From Paramoeba atlantica (lineage: Eukaryota > Discosea), in the NCBI GenBank assembly GCA_977017575.1, contig CDRNVI010000066.1:289385-353384 (forward strand): a stretch of DNA of 64,000 nucleotides. Reading direction: 5' to 3'. The notes below the pieces were generated by a model that saw only the letters and a list, made by a program, of their open reading frames with translations, had not been told where the DNA came from and did no database searches. The position numbers and the translations under genes were made by a program. Shown piece after piece: positions 10,232-19,385 of this stretch (positions are counted from its first letter, which is position 1; each line of letters starts with the position of its first letter).

Positions 10232-10609
10232 TTGGTGGCTACAGCCATTGAAAAGGCTTTGATTACTTTTAAAGATCATTGGGCACGTTGGAAAAACATT
10301 CGATTATGTGTGGACAATACGAGTGTCAAATACGCGATTGCAAAGCAGTGGTCGGATTCATATAATATATCTACAGTTCTTATTCGAATTTTAAATTTCA
10401 TCAACATCCGAGGAATAAAAATAGCGGCACACTATGTTGAAACGAATGCGAACTTAGCTGACCCTTGGGAGCAGGAACCGCTACGGAACTTGGCGAAAGG
10501 ACGGTATGGTTATTGTGTCCAAGGGAGACTGGCGACGGGGAGGGTGCAGACTTCCCAGTCGTTAGTTCATGGTGTTTTTAGTTTAGACAGCGCGCATCAT
10601 ACTCGATGA
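10232..10609 (+). mobile_element. DIRS-like RNase H fragment
   Basis: Encodes the C-terminal RNase H part of a DIRS-like pol: LCVDNTSVKYAI, then ETNANLADPW near the end. It resembles the RNase H end at 52414-52900 (VDNTSAAAAL, AENLADKW) more than those at 13700 or 60400. A fossil fragment. Confidence 0.65.
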
Positions 10610-10742
10610 TTATGAAGATATTTTGAAATCTATTGTAATAGCAACAAAGATCACTATCAGATTACAACGAAACATTAAATGATTGAGATACAGTTTATTT
10701 CAATACAGTTTACTACCTTTTTTCTATGGCGAAAAAATTACA

Positions 10743-11056
10743 TTCTTTTTCAACGCTATGAGAATACCCTGGAGCCACTTTTTGCGCCAATACAGCAGGG
10801 GATAATGTCAAAAGCGGGCTGCGAGAGGATAGTGCACACCCTTCACGAAAAATATTTGACAGGCCACTCCATCCTATCCGTAGACTTGAAAAATGCGTTC
10901 AACACCCCCTCCAGGAATGACGTCGCAAAGCATGTTTTCGGTATCGCAACGTTCCGACCCTTCCAAAGGTATTTTGCGGCTGAATATTCCGAGCAATCTC
11001 AGCTTCCCTTCTACGGCAGCGAAGGTAAATTGGTCGACACAGTATCAAGTTCCTAG
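10743..11056 (+). pseudogene. RLE LINE RT fragment
   Basis: About 104 codons from FQRYENTLEPLF to DTVSSS, covering RT motif A (VDLKNAFNTPSRND) and the region after it. It belongs to the same subfamily as the LINEs at 30405, 45064 and 56965. Both ends are truncated: the upstream DNA is AT-rich, and downstream a DIRS terminal repeat begins near 11090. Confidence 0.75.
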
Positions 11057-11089
11057 AAGTTCACGGAAGGAAATTTAGGAGGGGCTTTA

Positions 11090-11759
11090 TAGTGATGAAA
11101 ATTGGCCGACGGGCATTGTACGTTTTATTTATGAATAGTTTCTATAGTGATACATGGAAATAAATATTTTATATATTTTGATAGTAGTCTTCAAGTTTTG
11201 CTAAGTACTACGAGTTACGATAAAGATACAGTTTCTGTACCTTGTTGTCTTCAAGTTTTGCTAAGTACTACGAGTTATGTCTGGTATCGTTGATGCGGTG
11301 CGACGGGCGGTGTCGATGACACGAGCTGAAAGTCCGCCTCCCGTCGCTCCTGATCCTCCTGCATCTCGACGTCGAGGGCCACGACGCGAGCGCAGGGATG
11401 GAACGCTGAATCCCGAGCAGGTGGAAGACCGCGAGACCCGTGTAATGACTGATGTCGAAAAAGGAGAGTTCCAAGCTCGAATAGTTGATATTTTGCGAGC
11501 GAAGCGAAAGGTTAGGATCAAGGCTGTGTGGGCGGAGCAGGGGGATGGTTTTCAGCAGGTCGTCGAAGGGTCAGTCTCTTTTAAGTTCCCCAAAAAACGA
11601 AACAATGATGAGTTGGTTGCAAAGTGGGATGACGAACCTAACAAAAGCTACCCTTTTCCTCATCCGCGAATTCGATATTTTGCCCTTGAGATCGTGCAGG
11701 TTGATAGCTGTATGCCGGACGGTATTGAAGACGGTTCCCTCGCGGCTCAGCAGGCGCAG
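11090..11759 (+). mobile_element. DIRS-like 5' end with gag fragment
   Basis: A terminal repeat (GGCCGACGGGCATTGTACG at about 11104) leads into a gag ORF starting at 11277. The Gag N-terminus shares NPEQVE and WDDEPNKSYPFPHPRIRYF with the other Gag-like ORFs. A 31-bp leader-like insert at 11217-11247 is flanked by a 29-bp direct repeat (11188-11216 and 11248-11276) immediately before the ATG. The gag frame runs into LINE sequence at 11760. A fossil copy with a foreign fragment inside. Confidence 0.7.
11217..11247 (+). other. Spliced-leader-like insert before gag
   Basis: 31 bp ending CAGTTTCTGTACCTTGTTG, matching all but the first base of the 32-nt leader. The downstream 29-bp repeat begins right after an AG in its upstream copy (GATAGTAG at 11180-11187), as expected of a 3' splice acceptor. 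This suggests the sequence came from a trans-spliced transcript. Confidence 0.55.
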
Positions 11760-12411
11760 ATCAAGAACGCATATAACACACCACACCGCACAGCTATTGA
11801 ACAAGCCCTATTCCAGTACCCCGTCTTCAAGCACTTCTTGAGAATATTTTATCTAGAATATGGACAGCCATCGGATCTCCTTTTCTTTGCCAATAGCTCA
11901 CTGTACTCTACAATCGAAAGTTCATCTGGATTTCGGCAAGGATCAGCATTATCCTCTCTGTATTTTTGCACTTTGCTACAAGGAGCTTTGAAGGAAGTCG
12001 CGGATGCGTATCCAGAAGTCACCTGACGAGCTTATCAGGATGATGTCACAATGAGTTCCAAAAATGAAGCCTCTCTAGAAGTAGCTTTCAAACATTTTCA
12101 AGAGCTTACAAAGGACCTGAACCTGGAAATAAACTTCCACAAGTGTGAAATCTTTCAAGGATCAAAAGCACAACACTGTAAAGTTTCAGCACTTCGAGAA
12201 CTGGGAGTTCAGGATTGCGTGGATACGATCAAAGTGCTTGGAGGCTACATAGGCAGCAATAAAGCAGTCGAACGGAAGCTCCTGGAAAAATTAGAAAAAC
12301 ACAATTGTTTATTCCGAAGACTCGGTTGCATGGGGCCAAGCAATTTGTCACTTGCTATTCTCAAGCGGTGCACGTTGCCGCGCCACGATTACCACTTGCG
12401 AGTGCATAAAC
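11760..12411 (+). pseudogene. Near-identical duplicate of LINE RT segment
   Basis: Matches 4061-4711 with very few differences. I noticed a T-to-G change that gives an in-frame TGA near 12024 and a silent C-to-T nearby. It covers RT motif A to beyond the YQDD motif. It begins abruptly inside the DIRS gag and ends abruptly at the start of the minisatellite, so neither boundary is a natural LINE end. Confidence 0.9.
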
Positions 12412-12896
12412 CCCCTTTTTGTTTATTACCCCCTTTTTGTTTATTACCCCCTTTTTGTTTATTACCCCCTTTTTGTTTATTACCCCCTTTTTGTTTATTA
12501 CCCCCTTTTTGTTTATTACCCCCTTTTTGTTTATTACCCCCTTTTTGTTTATTACCCCCTTTTTGTTTATTACCCCCTTTTTGTTTATTACCCCCTTTTT
12601 GTTTATTACCCCCTTTTTGTTTATTACCCCCTTTTTGTTTATTACCCCCTTTTTGTTTATTACCCCCTTTTTGTTTATTACCCCCTTTTTGTTTATTACC
12701 CCCTTTTTGTTTATTACCCCCTTTTTGTTTATTACCCCCTTTTTGTTTATTACCCCCTTTTTGTTTATTACCCCCTTTTTGTTTATTACCCCCTTTTTGT
12801 TTATTACCCCCTTTTTGTTTATTACCCCCTTTTTGTTTATTACCTCCTTTTTGTTTATTACCCCCTTTTTGTTTATTACCCCCTTTTTGTTTATCC
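12412..12896 (+). repeat. 18-bp minisatellite, about 27 units
   Basis: Almost perfect tandem CCCCCTTTTTGTTTATTA, with one T substitution near 12844. Reading through in all forward frames gives artefact proteins such as repeated PPFCLL. It abuts the LINE fragment on the left and a GC-rich segment on the right. The unit resembles the other 17-18 bp arrays (CC-TTTTT-TTATTA core). Confidence 0.95.
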
Positions 12897-13574
12897 TAAC
12901 TGGGTCGCCACTGCCACGGCATATCCTTTTGGGTGCGTCAGAAGGGGAAGATGAGGTCAGGAGCCCGGCATTGGACCGTTGCCGGTGATGGGGCGTGGCG
13001 ACCCCAGCCTTCCGACGTAAGGGTTTCCGAGCTGGCAGGAGGGAATGTGTCCGTTCCTATTCCTGTTCAACCCTTGTTCGCGGCGTCGTTAACCGCGTTC
13101 CGGGGCATAGACGGGGTAGCATCCCGTCGCCGAGGCATGTATGTCGTTAGCGAGCGCGCTAACCCTACCCCCTCGGTGGAGGTGGAACGGCATTGGTGCT
13201 AGCTGAGGTTTTATCCCTCCCCATCTCCCGGAAAAGCGAAGGGACTAGATCCTTTTTTCTAGGCTAGGTCCTTCGTTTCTCCACGCTAGGAGCGCTCCTG
13301 GACTAACAATCCGGAGCAGTGGAGTTTTTAGCGAGTGAGCTACCAGAGTCTCTGACGCAATCCGAGATTCAACAAAACTCTGGTAAGCAAGTCTCGCACT
13401 ACCCTGTAATGGGGTGTCTCCCCTGAGGTGCGTGGGTGGAAACACCCATTCATCTTGCCACTGGAAGGTGGCCAGCTCACTCGACCAAGAAAAGCCTGCC
13501 GGTTGGACACCGGGTGGCGGTCGAGGCGGTTGAGGCAAAGATTTTCTCCATGTACGAAAAAAAAAAAAAAAAAC
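12897..13574 (+). mobile_element. GC-rich segment ending in poly(A)
   Basis: Non-coding, GC-rich sequence ending in a run of about 17 A at 13558-13574, followed at once by a DIRS terminal repeat. A 3' poly(A) with a minisatellite at the 5' side (12412) fits a non-autonomous retroposon or an internally deleted LINE. An 89-codon ORF at 12933-13202 shows no recognisable motif. No clear target duplication is visible. Confidence 0.45.
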
Positions 13575-14600
13575 GTTTTATTTATGAATAGTTTCTATAG
13601 TGATACATGGAAATAAATATTTTATATATTTTGATAGTAGTCTTCAAGTTTTGCTAAGTACTACGAGTTACCTTCTTAATCGGTGCCCGTGGATCGGATA
13701 CAAGGAGGTCAGCTTACCTATCAAGACGCGTGCCATGCTGGCAGAATGGCGCAACGAGATTCTGAACAACGTTCCCATAGTTCCATCACCTCATCCTGAC
13801 ATGGCGCCGCATCAGCATCGTCTTTATACGGATGCCTCAGCAAAGGGCTGGGGTGCTATTTTGTATCTTGATCAAGGCGAGGTCTTGATTGCCGGAGGTC
13901 CGTGGGAAAGAGGCACTGAGTACGAGGTTAATCATGCGGAGGCAAAAGCAGTCCGCTTCGCGCTTGAAAAATTTGCGGAACATTTTCCACGAGGAACCTG
14001 CCTGGATCTATTCGTGGACAATACGTCCTGTGAGGCAGCGGTTAACCGACGTATGACCTCTTCGACAAATATTGCTCATGAATTAGAACAAGTTCATACA
14101 CATTGCAAATCTCTGGGAATATGTGTACAAGCGCGATATATTCGCTCAGAAGATAACCCCGCTGATCCGATCAGCCGAATGGAAATGTGAGTTAAGATTC
14201 GGATTACGCATTTATGGAAGTGCAACAATAATAACTTAAATTGAAAAATAAAACAGTGCATACGTTTTTCGTCCGTAAGAGGAATTGGCCCTTCGTCTGT
14301 ACGGTTATTTGATTCTGTTAGCAATACTACATATTGGATACTAGTGTTTGGGTGCAGTGACGTGTGCTTGGGTTCGGTTGGCGGCGGATCCGGACGGAAA
14401 ACCCGTTCACTTAGTATCATCTACAAACAATATAGTTTTTGATTTTCTCATGATATTTCTAGACAAGCGCTTATTTTTCATAGTTTGATTTGAAGGAAGA
14501 AGGTACGAAATTGTATATTTCATAGTACGGTTTTCACATCTACAAGAATTTAAGTAGGTTCATATTTCAGATTTTAGAAGTTGTATTTCAATGAAGTAGG
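13575..14600 (+). mobile_element. DIRS-like fragment with RNase H end
   Basis: A terminal-repeat segment at 13575-13670 (same as 11119-11215) is followed by the RNase H end of a DIRS-like pol: LYTDASAKGWGAILYLD, HAEAKAVRFAL, LFVDNTSCEAAV and SEDNPADPIS, ending at 14190. AT-rich 3' DNA without ORFs fills 14191-14600. The pol segment is close to that at 60399-61000 on the other strand. An incomplete fossil. Confidence 0.7.
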
Positions 14601-14606
14601 TGCCCC

Positions 14607-14714
14607 GACGTGAATTTCCAACTAGAAATCGAGAAATTTGCAGCTTACACTGTCGTATCACAATTACGACAATACATCTCAGCAGAACAATGGCTAGGAG
14701 GCCTCAGCCATTGA
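14607..14714 (+). pseudogene. C-terminal end of RLE LINE
   Basis: Encodes FQLEIEKFAAYTVVSQL and RQYISAEQWLGGL then a stop, matching the C-terminus of the ORF at 7673-9553. It is a severely 5'-truncated LINE insertion. Confidence 0.8.
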
Positions 14715-14885
14715 AAAATAAAGTTCACAAAAAGAACCCTTGTCAAGACCGCTTATTTTCCTCTGCGTAAAGTGGCAACTAAAAGAACATAGGAGGCCTC
14801 AGCCATTGAAAAATAAAGTTCGCAAAAAGAAACCGTGTCAAGACCACTTATTTTCTCTGCGTAAAGTGGCAACTAAAAGAACATA
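14697..14885 (+). repeat. Tandem duplication of LINE 3' end
   Basis: Two copies of about 94 bp, 14697-14790 and 14791-14885, each starting GGAGGCCTCAGCCATTG and ending AACTAAAAGAACAT. They span the last codons of the LINE and its 3' UTR. Confidence 0.85.
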
Positions 14886-14954
14886 CCGCAAAATAATAAT
14901 AGTGAGAGATACAACAACGCCTAAAGTCCAAAACAATCATGCGGTAAATCATTA

Positions 14955-15373
14955 TAAGTTTACGATAAGAAATTTAGGAGACTTTATTTTGTTGATATGC
15001 AGATGGTGCCCCGAAAGGGGTCTAAACTGTTTTCAAATTCTAACGATTCTTTAACGATAAAGATACAGTTTCTGTACCTTGTTGTGACATTTCCTCCTAT
15101 AAACAACAAAAACGTTTTTCCATGGCAGGTATTTTGAATACCGTGCGCCGAACACTCTCTATGGGCAGACAGGACAGTCCTCCACCAGTTGATCCTAACG
15201 ACCCTGTGAGCCCATCTCTCCGACAAGGACGGGACCAGAGAAACACCCTGAACCCCGAGCAAGTGGCGGCTTTGCTTCGAGGTGGGGATGGCGCGGAGGC
15301 CATGTCAGAGGAATCGAAGATGGAGTTTGCTGCAAAAGTTAAATCTTTAGTAGCTCGAGGGTACCAGGTATCT
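14955..15373 (+). mobile_element. DIRS-like 5' end with leader tag and gag start
   Basis: A terminal-repeat-like start (TAAGTTTACGATAAGAA near 14958), a complete 32-nt leader at 15053-15084, a 37-bp leader region and a gag ORF from ATG 15122. The Gag N-terminus has NTLNPEQVAALL like the other copies. The gag frame is interrupted at about 15374 by the minisatellite that heads a LINE. Confidence 0.65.
15053..15084 (+). other. Complete 32-nt spliced-leader-like sequence
   Basis: Identical to the exon part of the candidate SL RNA genes at 25388-25419 and 44321-44352. It starts AACGATAAAG and ends CTGTACCTTGTTG. It lies 37 bp upstream of a gag start codon. Confidence 0.6.
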
Positions 15374-15944
15374 GTTGATCAACCTTTTTATTAAGATCAA
15401 CCTTTTTATTAAGATCAACCTTTTTATTAAGATCAACCTTTTTATTAAGATCAACCTTTTTATTAAGATCAACCTTTTTATTAAGATCAACCTTTTTATT
15501 AAGATCAACCTTTTTATTAAGATCAACCTTTTTATTAAGATCAACCTTTTTATTAAGATCAATCTTTTTATTAAGATCAACCTTTTTATTAAGATCAACC
15601 TTTTTATTAAGATCAACCTTTTTATTAAGATCAACCTTTTTATTAAGATCAACCTTTTTATTAAGATCAACCTTTTTATTAAGATCAACCTTTTTATTAA
15701 GATCAACCTTTTTATTAAGATCAACCTTTTTATTAAGATCAACCTTTTTATTAAGATCAACCTTTTTATTAAGATCAACCTTTTTATTAAGATCAACCTT
15801 TTTATTAAGATCAACCTTTTTATTAAGATCAACCTTTTTATTAAGATCAACCTTTTTATTAAGATCAACCTTTCTATTAAGATCAACCTTTTTATTAAGA
15901 TCAACCTTTTTATTAAGATCAACCTTTTTATTAAGATCAACCTT
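15374..15944 (+). repeat. 18-bp minisatellite heading an EEP LINE
   Basis: About 32 units of CAACCTTTTTATTAAGAT with two point variants. The array resumes at 16870-17010 after a TIR insertion and then leads into ATG 17026 of a LINE. ORFs across it (repeats of KVDLNK or INLFIK) are artefacts. Confidence 0.95.
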
Positions 15945-16869
15945 GGGTACGTCTCTACTTCGTTGAATATTCAACGAACCGCCGGCGGTTCGTTGAACGA
16001 TTCAACGAAGCGATGGCGCTTCGTTGAATATTCAACGAACGGGATTTTAATTTTTTTTCGAGCGAGCATTCGATTTTTTTAACATTTTAAATTGTCTCAA
16101 CGGAGCAACAAAGGTAGCGCATGGTACTAGAAACTCTTTTACGGCAAGTCGATCTCATGTAGATTTCTGTTGTTGTAGTTTAACCCGTTTGGAGATTCCT
16201 GTGAATGAATGTGAAACGCACGGATGAAACATGGTGTTAGATACGTCGTGTATTATTAGAAAATATAGGTGCAAGAAGGCCATGAAGCGACGCAAAAATG
16301 CTTCCGAAGTATTGCCAGTATCACTGTTGTTCATTCAAAATAGGATCCGCAAAAGAAAAAGGTCCTGTTTTCTACACATCAATATTAAAAAATAGTCCAG
16401 AATCCTGCGGAAACCACCCAACCAACCAGAATCCTGCGGAAGTGGAAGACATAGGTTCTCAGTGCGCGACCCGCGCGCTGGAGCGCGCGGGCCGCCAAAA
16501 AATATAATTATGTCCCAGGGCTACGCTCACAGTTGGGCCTTGCTCGCAGACGGGGGCTTTTGCCTCCAGAAGTGGGCTTCGCTCAACGTTGGGCCTTGCC
16601 TCTCGACAATCCTGCGGAAGTGGCAGACATAGGTTCTCAGTGCGCGACCCGCGCGCTGGAGCGCGCGGGCCGCCAAAAAATATAATTATGTCCCAGGGCT
16701 TCACTCACAGTTGGGCCTTGCTCGCAGACGGGGGTTTTGCCTCAAGAAGTGGGCTTCGCTGGCAGAATCCCAGAAAAGTTCAGTGAAAAAAAATAAAAAA
16801 TCGGTTCGTTGAATCGTTCAACGAACCGACGGCGCTTCGTTGAATATTCAACGAAGTAGAGACATAGCC
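15945..16869. mobile_element. Non-autonomous TIR element in minisatellite
   Basis: Ends are GGGTACGTCTCTAC and the inverse of GGCTATGTCTCTAC, each followed by palindromes of the type TTCGTTGAATATTCAACGAA. It is flanked by an 8-bp duplication TCAACCTT (15937-15944 and 16870-16877) taken from the minisatellite unit. Internal DNA holds two copies of a GC-rich block with GCGCGCTGGAGCGCGCGGG (near 16470 and 16650). No transposase ORF. The superfamily is unresolved; 8-bp duplications occur in hAT, Merlin and some Mutator-like elements. Confidence 0.8.
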
Positions 16870-17010
16870 TCAACCTTTTTATTAAGATCAACCTTTTTAT
16901 TAAGATCAACCTTTTTATTAAGATCAACCTTTTTATTAAGATCAACCTTTTTATTAAGATCAACCTTTTTATTAAGATCAACCTTTTTATTAAGATCAAC
17001 CTTTTTATTA
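16870..17010 (+). repeat. 18-bp minisatellite, second part
   Basis: About eight more units of the array at 15374, ending 15 bp before the LINE start codon at 17026. Confidence 0.95.
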
Positions 17011-17025
17011 ATTTAATTTGATAAA

Positions 17026-18589
17026 ATGGCGGACGCGTCCGGGCCACGAGAGTCCACTGAAATCATGAATCTTCTCTCGCGTTCCACGCTTGATCGGGGG
17101 GTTTTGTTTTATCCTTCTGTGGGTAAATCAAGGCCTGCTAAACTCCGCGCGAGGTCGTTGCGCCAACTAGCGCGGCAGATGTCTTCTGGGTGCGAACTGG
17201 CAGTTGTATGGAGGCTCGAGAATACATCAGATTTTAAGCTATGGGAGGGGGTCGTTGAACGTTGGAGTCCATTCCGTGCAGGATATCCTCGTAATGAGGG
17301 TCGTTGGCGAGTGCGCTATGCTCAACGTCCGCGTGAAACACTTCCTTTTCCGCCTTATAATCCAGCAGTAGTACTGTGTGCAGCACGTCTGCGAGTGCCT
17401 AGGGATGTCTGTCGCATGAAAAAGCGACATCGCAAATCGAGGAAACAGTCTGGCAAACGTTTTCTACGCGACTCGGAGGGTCCAAGAGACCTCGCTGTGA
17501 AGAAAATGCTCAGCATTGCAACATTAAACGTGACTACTCTAAAGCTGAAGGGTGATGATGAATTTTCTCTACGAAAAAGTGCCCATCTGTATGAGGTAAT
17601 TGGTTTTATGAATCGGAAAGGAGTTCATATACTATGTATGCAGGAGACGCGCTACAGGTTTTCATCTACCGAAATGGCTGAAGTCCTACATCGCAAAGTA
17701 CGTTACCGGAAAACGGATTATCATCTTTACCTCACATCGGCTCGCGCTAAAGACGCATATAATGGAATGGGTGTTATTAGCAGCACTCCACTGATTAATG
17801 TTTCAAAACTGACTGAGCGAATCATGGTAAGCGAATTTGAAATGGAGGACGGAGTTGGACACATTGTCAACGTTTATTCTCCTACTAGAGACTCTGCCGA
17901 GACAGAGATTACAGAGTTCCATGGGGATGTAGAATCCTGTTGCGCCGGAATTCGGGAGAACAATTTACACAGACCTCTCTTCGTTCTAGGTGACTTTAAC
18001 TCACCACTTACACTTTTGACCAATAAGGATTTAGATCCACATGCAATTGCACGTTTCAAGGGATTATTGTGTTCAATCGGATGCAAATCTGCTCATGCTC
18101 TCTGTCCAAGCAGCCGAACATGGACATGCGAATTGCCAAACAACGCACCAAAGAGTGAAAAACAAACGAACGTCAAGAAGCCAAAGAGAGTCTTGCGGCA
18201 ATTGGATCACATATGTATTTGCAACAGATTTGCTTCTGCAATACAACGTCATAAAGTTATTATGGCACCTATTCCCACAACGCACTGCTGTGAACAAGCG
18301 CTCGTAAAAATAAAGTGGAAATCAAGTACTTCAAAGGCATCAAAAATCATTCCTTGGTTTCAACTTCGTGATGAAACAAAACGAGCGGAGTACGTCAAGA
18401 ATGTGCATAAGAAATATGAGCAAAATAGCGATGCACCAACCAAGTGGACAGCTCTCTCAAAATGCATTCTACAAGCAGCCAGAGAGCTCCACAGACCACA
18501 AAAACGGAATTCTGATAGAAAGCCCGCACGAGAGTCCATGGCTCATGGGCTTAGAGAGTTATACCAACAGAGTAAAAGTATAGCAACTT
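17026..18589 (+). pseudogene. EEP endonuclease part of dual-endonuclease LINE, copy 1
   Basis: N-terminal half of a LINE protein. After a small beta-rich region (AVVWRLENTSDFKLWEGVVE ... VRYAQRPRETLPFPP), an EEP-type nuclease follows: SIATLNVTTLKLKG, CMQETR, NGMGVIS, VYSPTRDS, LGDFNSP and LRQLDHICI. These are the Asn, Glu, Asp/Asn and His positions of AP-like LINE endonucleases, which nick the target. A linker (residues about 430-520) follows. The frame is interrupted at 18590 by another LINE's 3' end. The linker resumes at 19092 and RT sequence at 20501. The start follows an 18-bp minisatellite, as in copy 2. Confidence 0.85.
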
Positions 18590-19091
18590 ATTATTATTAT
18601 TATTACGATTTAACGATTGTGCATTCGTGTAGCCCCACTTTGCGTCATGTACATAGTGGTGAGTTGTTTAAAGCGTCTATATTGCGAAAACATAATCGAT
18701 ATGTGAAAACAGGTATGTTCAAAGAAACTCAGTTTTTGTGTATACCAGCTTCGAATTTTGGTTTATTGCATGAGAATACGAAAAATTTAGTTGAAATACT
18801 TGCGGATCGGGCAAAGCTAGATAAAAAGACAACATTGAATCAATTTCAGTTGCTTATTGAAAAACTGTCTGCGCATACGATTTATACACAGCTGCGGCAT
18901 CATTTACCCGCAGCGGATTGGGTTTCTCCTTTAAAGGAGTGACTTGAGAAAATTGGGTCATTTTTGGGGAGCTGATGTAAATAGATAAGAAAAGAGAGGT
19001 AACATACGAGACACTGAGAAGCATCGTTGGAGATAGTGTTGGTGCGACTTTAGAAAAGAAAGGGCTATTAGTTCTGATCAACAAAAAAAAA
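18590..19091 (+). mobile_element. 5'-truncated RLE LINE 3' end, inserted
   Basis: Encodes the end of a restriction-like endonuclease, YYDLTIVHSC through LRKHNRYV to WVSPLKE (stop at 18940-18942), then a 3' UTR and an A-rich tail near 19081-19091. Flanked by AGCAACTT (18582-18589 and 19092-19099). It begins in a TTA microsatellite. It happens to continue the frame of the host LINE, producing an apparent EEP-RLE fusion ORF. Confidence 0.75.
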
Positions 19092-19385
19092 AGCAACTTT
19101 TAAGAGCCTGGTTAAGGAGCATAGAGCAGAAGTCGAGACGGAAATCACCAATGAATGTGTAGAGCTCGAAAAAAGTATTAAGAAAAACCACTCGAACCCA
19201 TGGAGAACAGTACGACAAGTGTGCGGAACTTACCGCGTGTCTTTCACTACGCCTGGTAATGCAAAGAAAAATAAGCTCCAAGAGGTACGTAAGCACTTTA
19301 TGAATTTCACAGGGTACGATCGGGGAGACCCCAACATTTCTTTTAATGAAGTACATCTTCCCTTTATACCTTTTACAATTCAGAT
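19092..19385 (+). pseudogene. Linker region of EEP LINE copy 1
   Basis: Continues the host LINE after the insertion: SLVKEHRAEVETEI, NHSNPWRTVRQVCGTYR. It aligns with ARECEAIESGL, RSNPWQTLRRLCGIYR at 26330-26420 in copy 2. It is cut at about 19386, where CAATTCAGAT is repeated as CAATTTCAGAT at 20495. Confidence 0.7.

Noticed and set aside
11277-12026. Gag-RT fusion gene
   Set aside because: The join at 11760 is the edge of a duplicated LINE fragment; the frame continues by chance and soon stops.
12349-12899. Long ORFs made of PPFCLL, FVYYPL or FITPFL repeats
   Set aside because: All frames of an 18-bp array without stops stay open; the sequence is a minisatellite fused to a LINE fragment, not a structural protein.
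15339-16082. Long ORFs of KVDLNK, LILIKR and INLFIK repeats on both strands
   Set aside because: Same artefact of an 18-bp tandem repeat; six-base periodic codons open on both strands.
16470-16680. rRNA or snRNA gene in the GC-rich blocks of TIR elements
   Set aside because: No conserved rRNA, U2, U4, U5 or U6 motif is recognisable; the blocks are palindromic repeat DNA.
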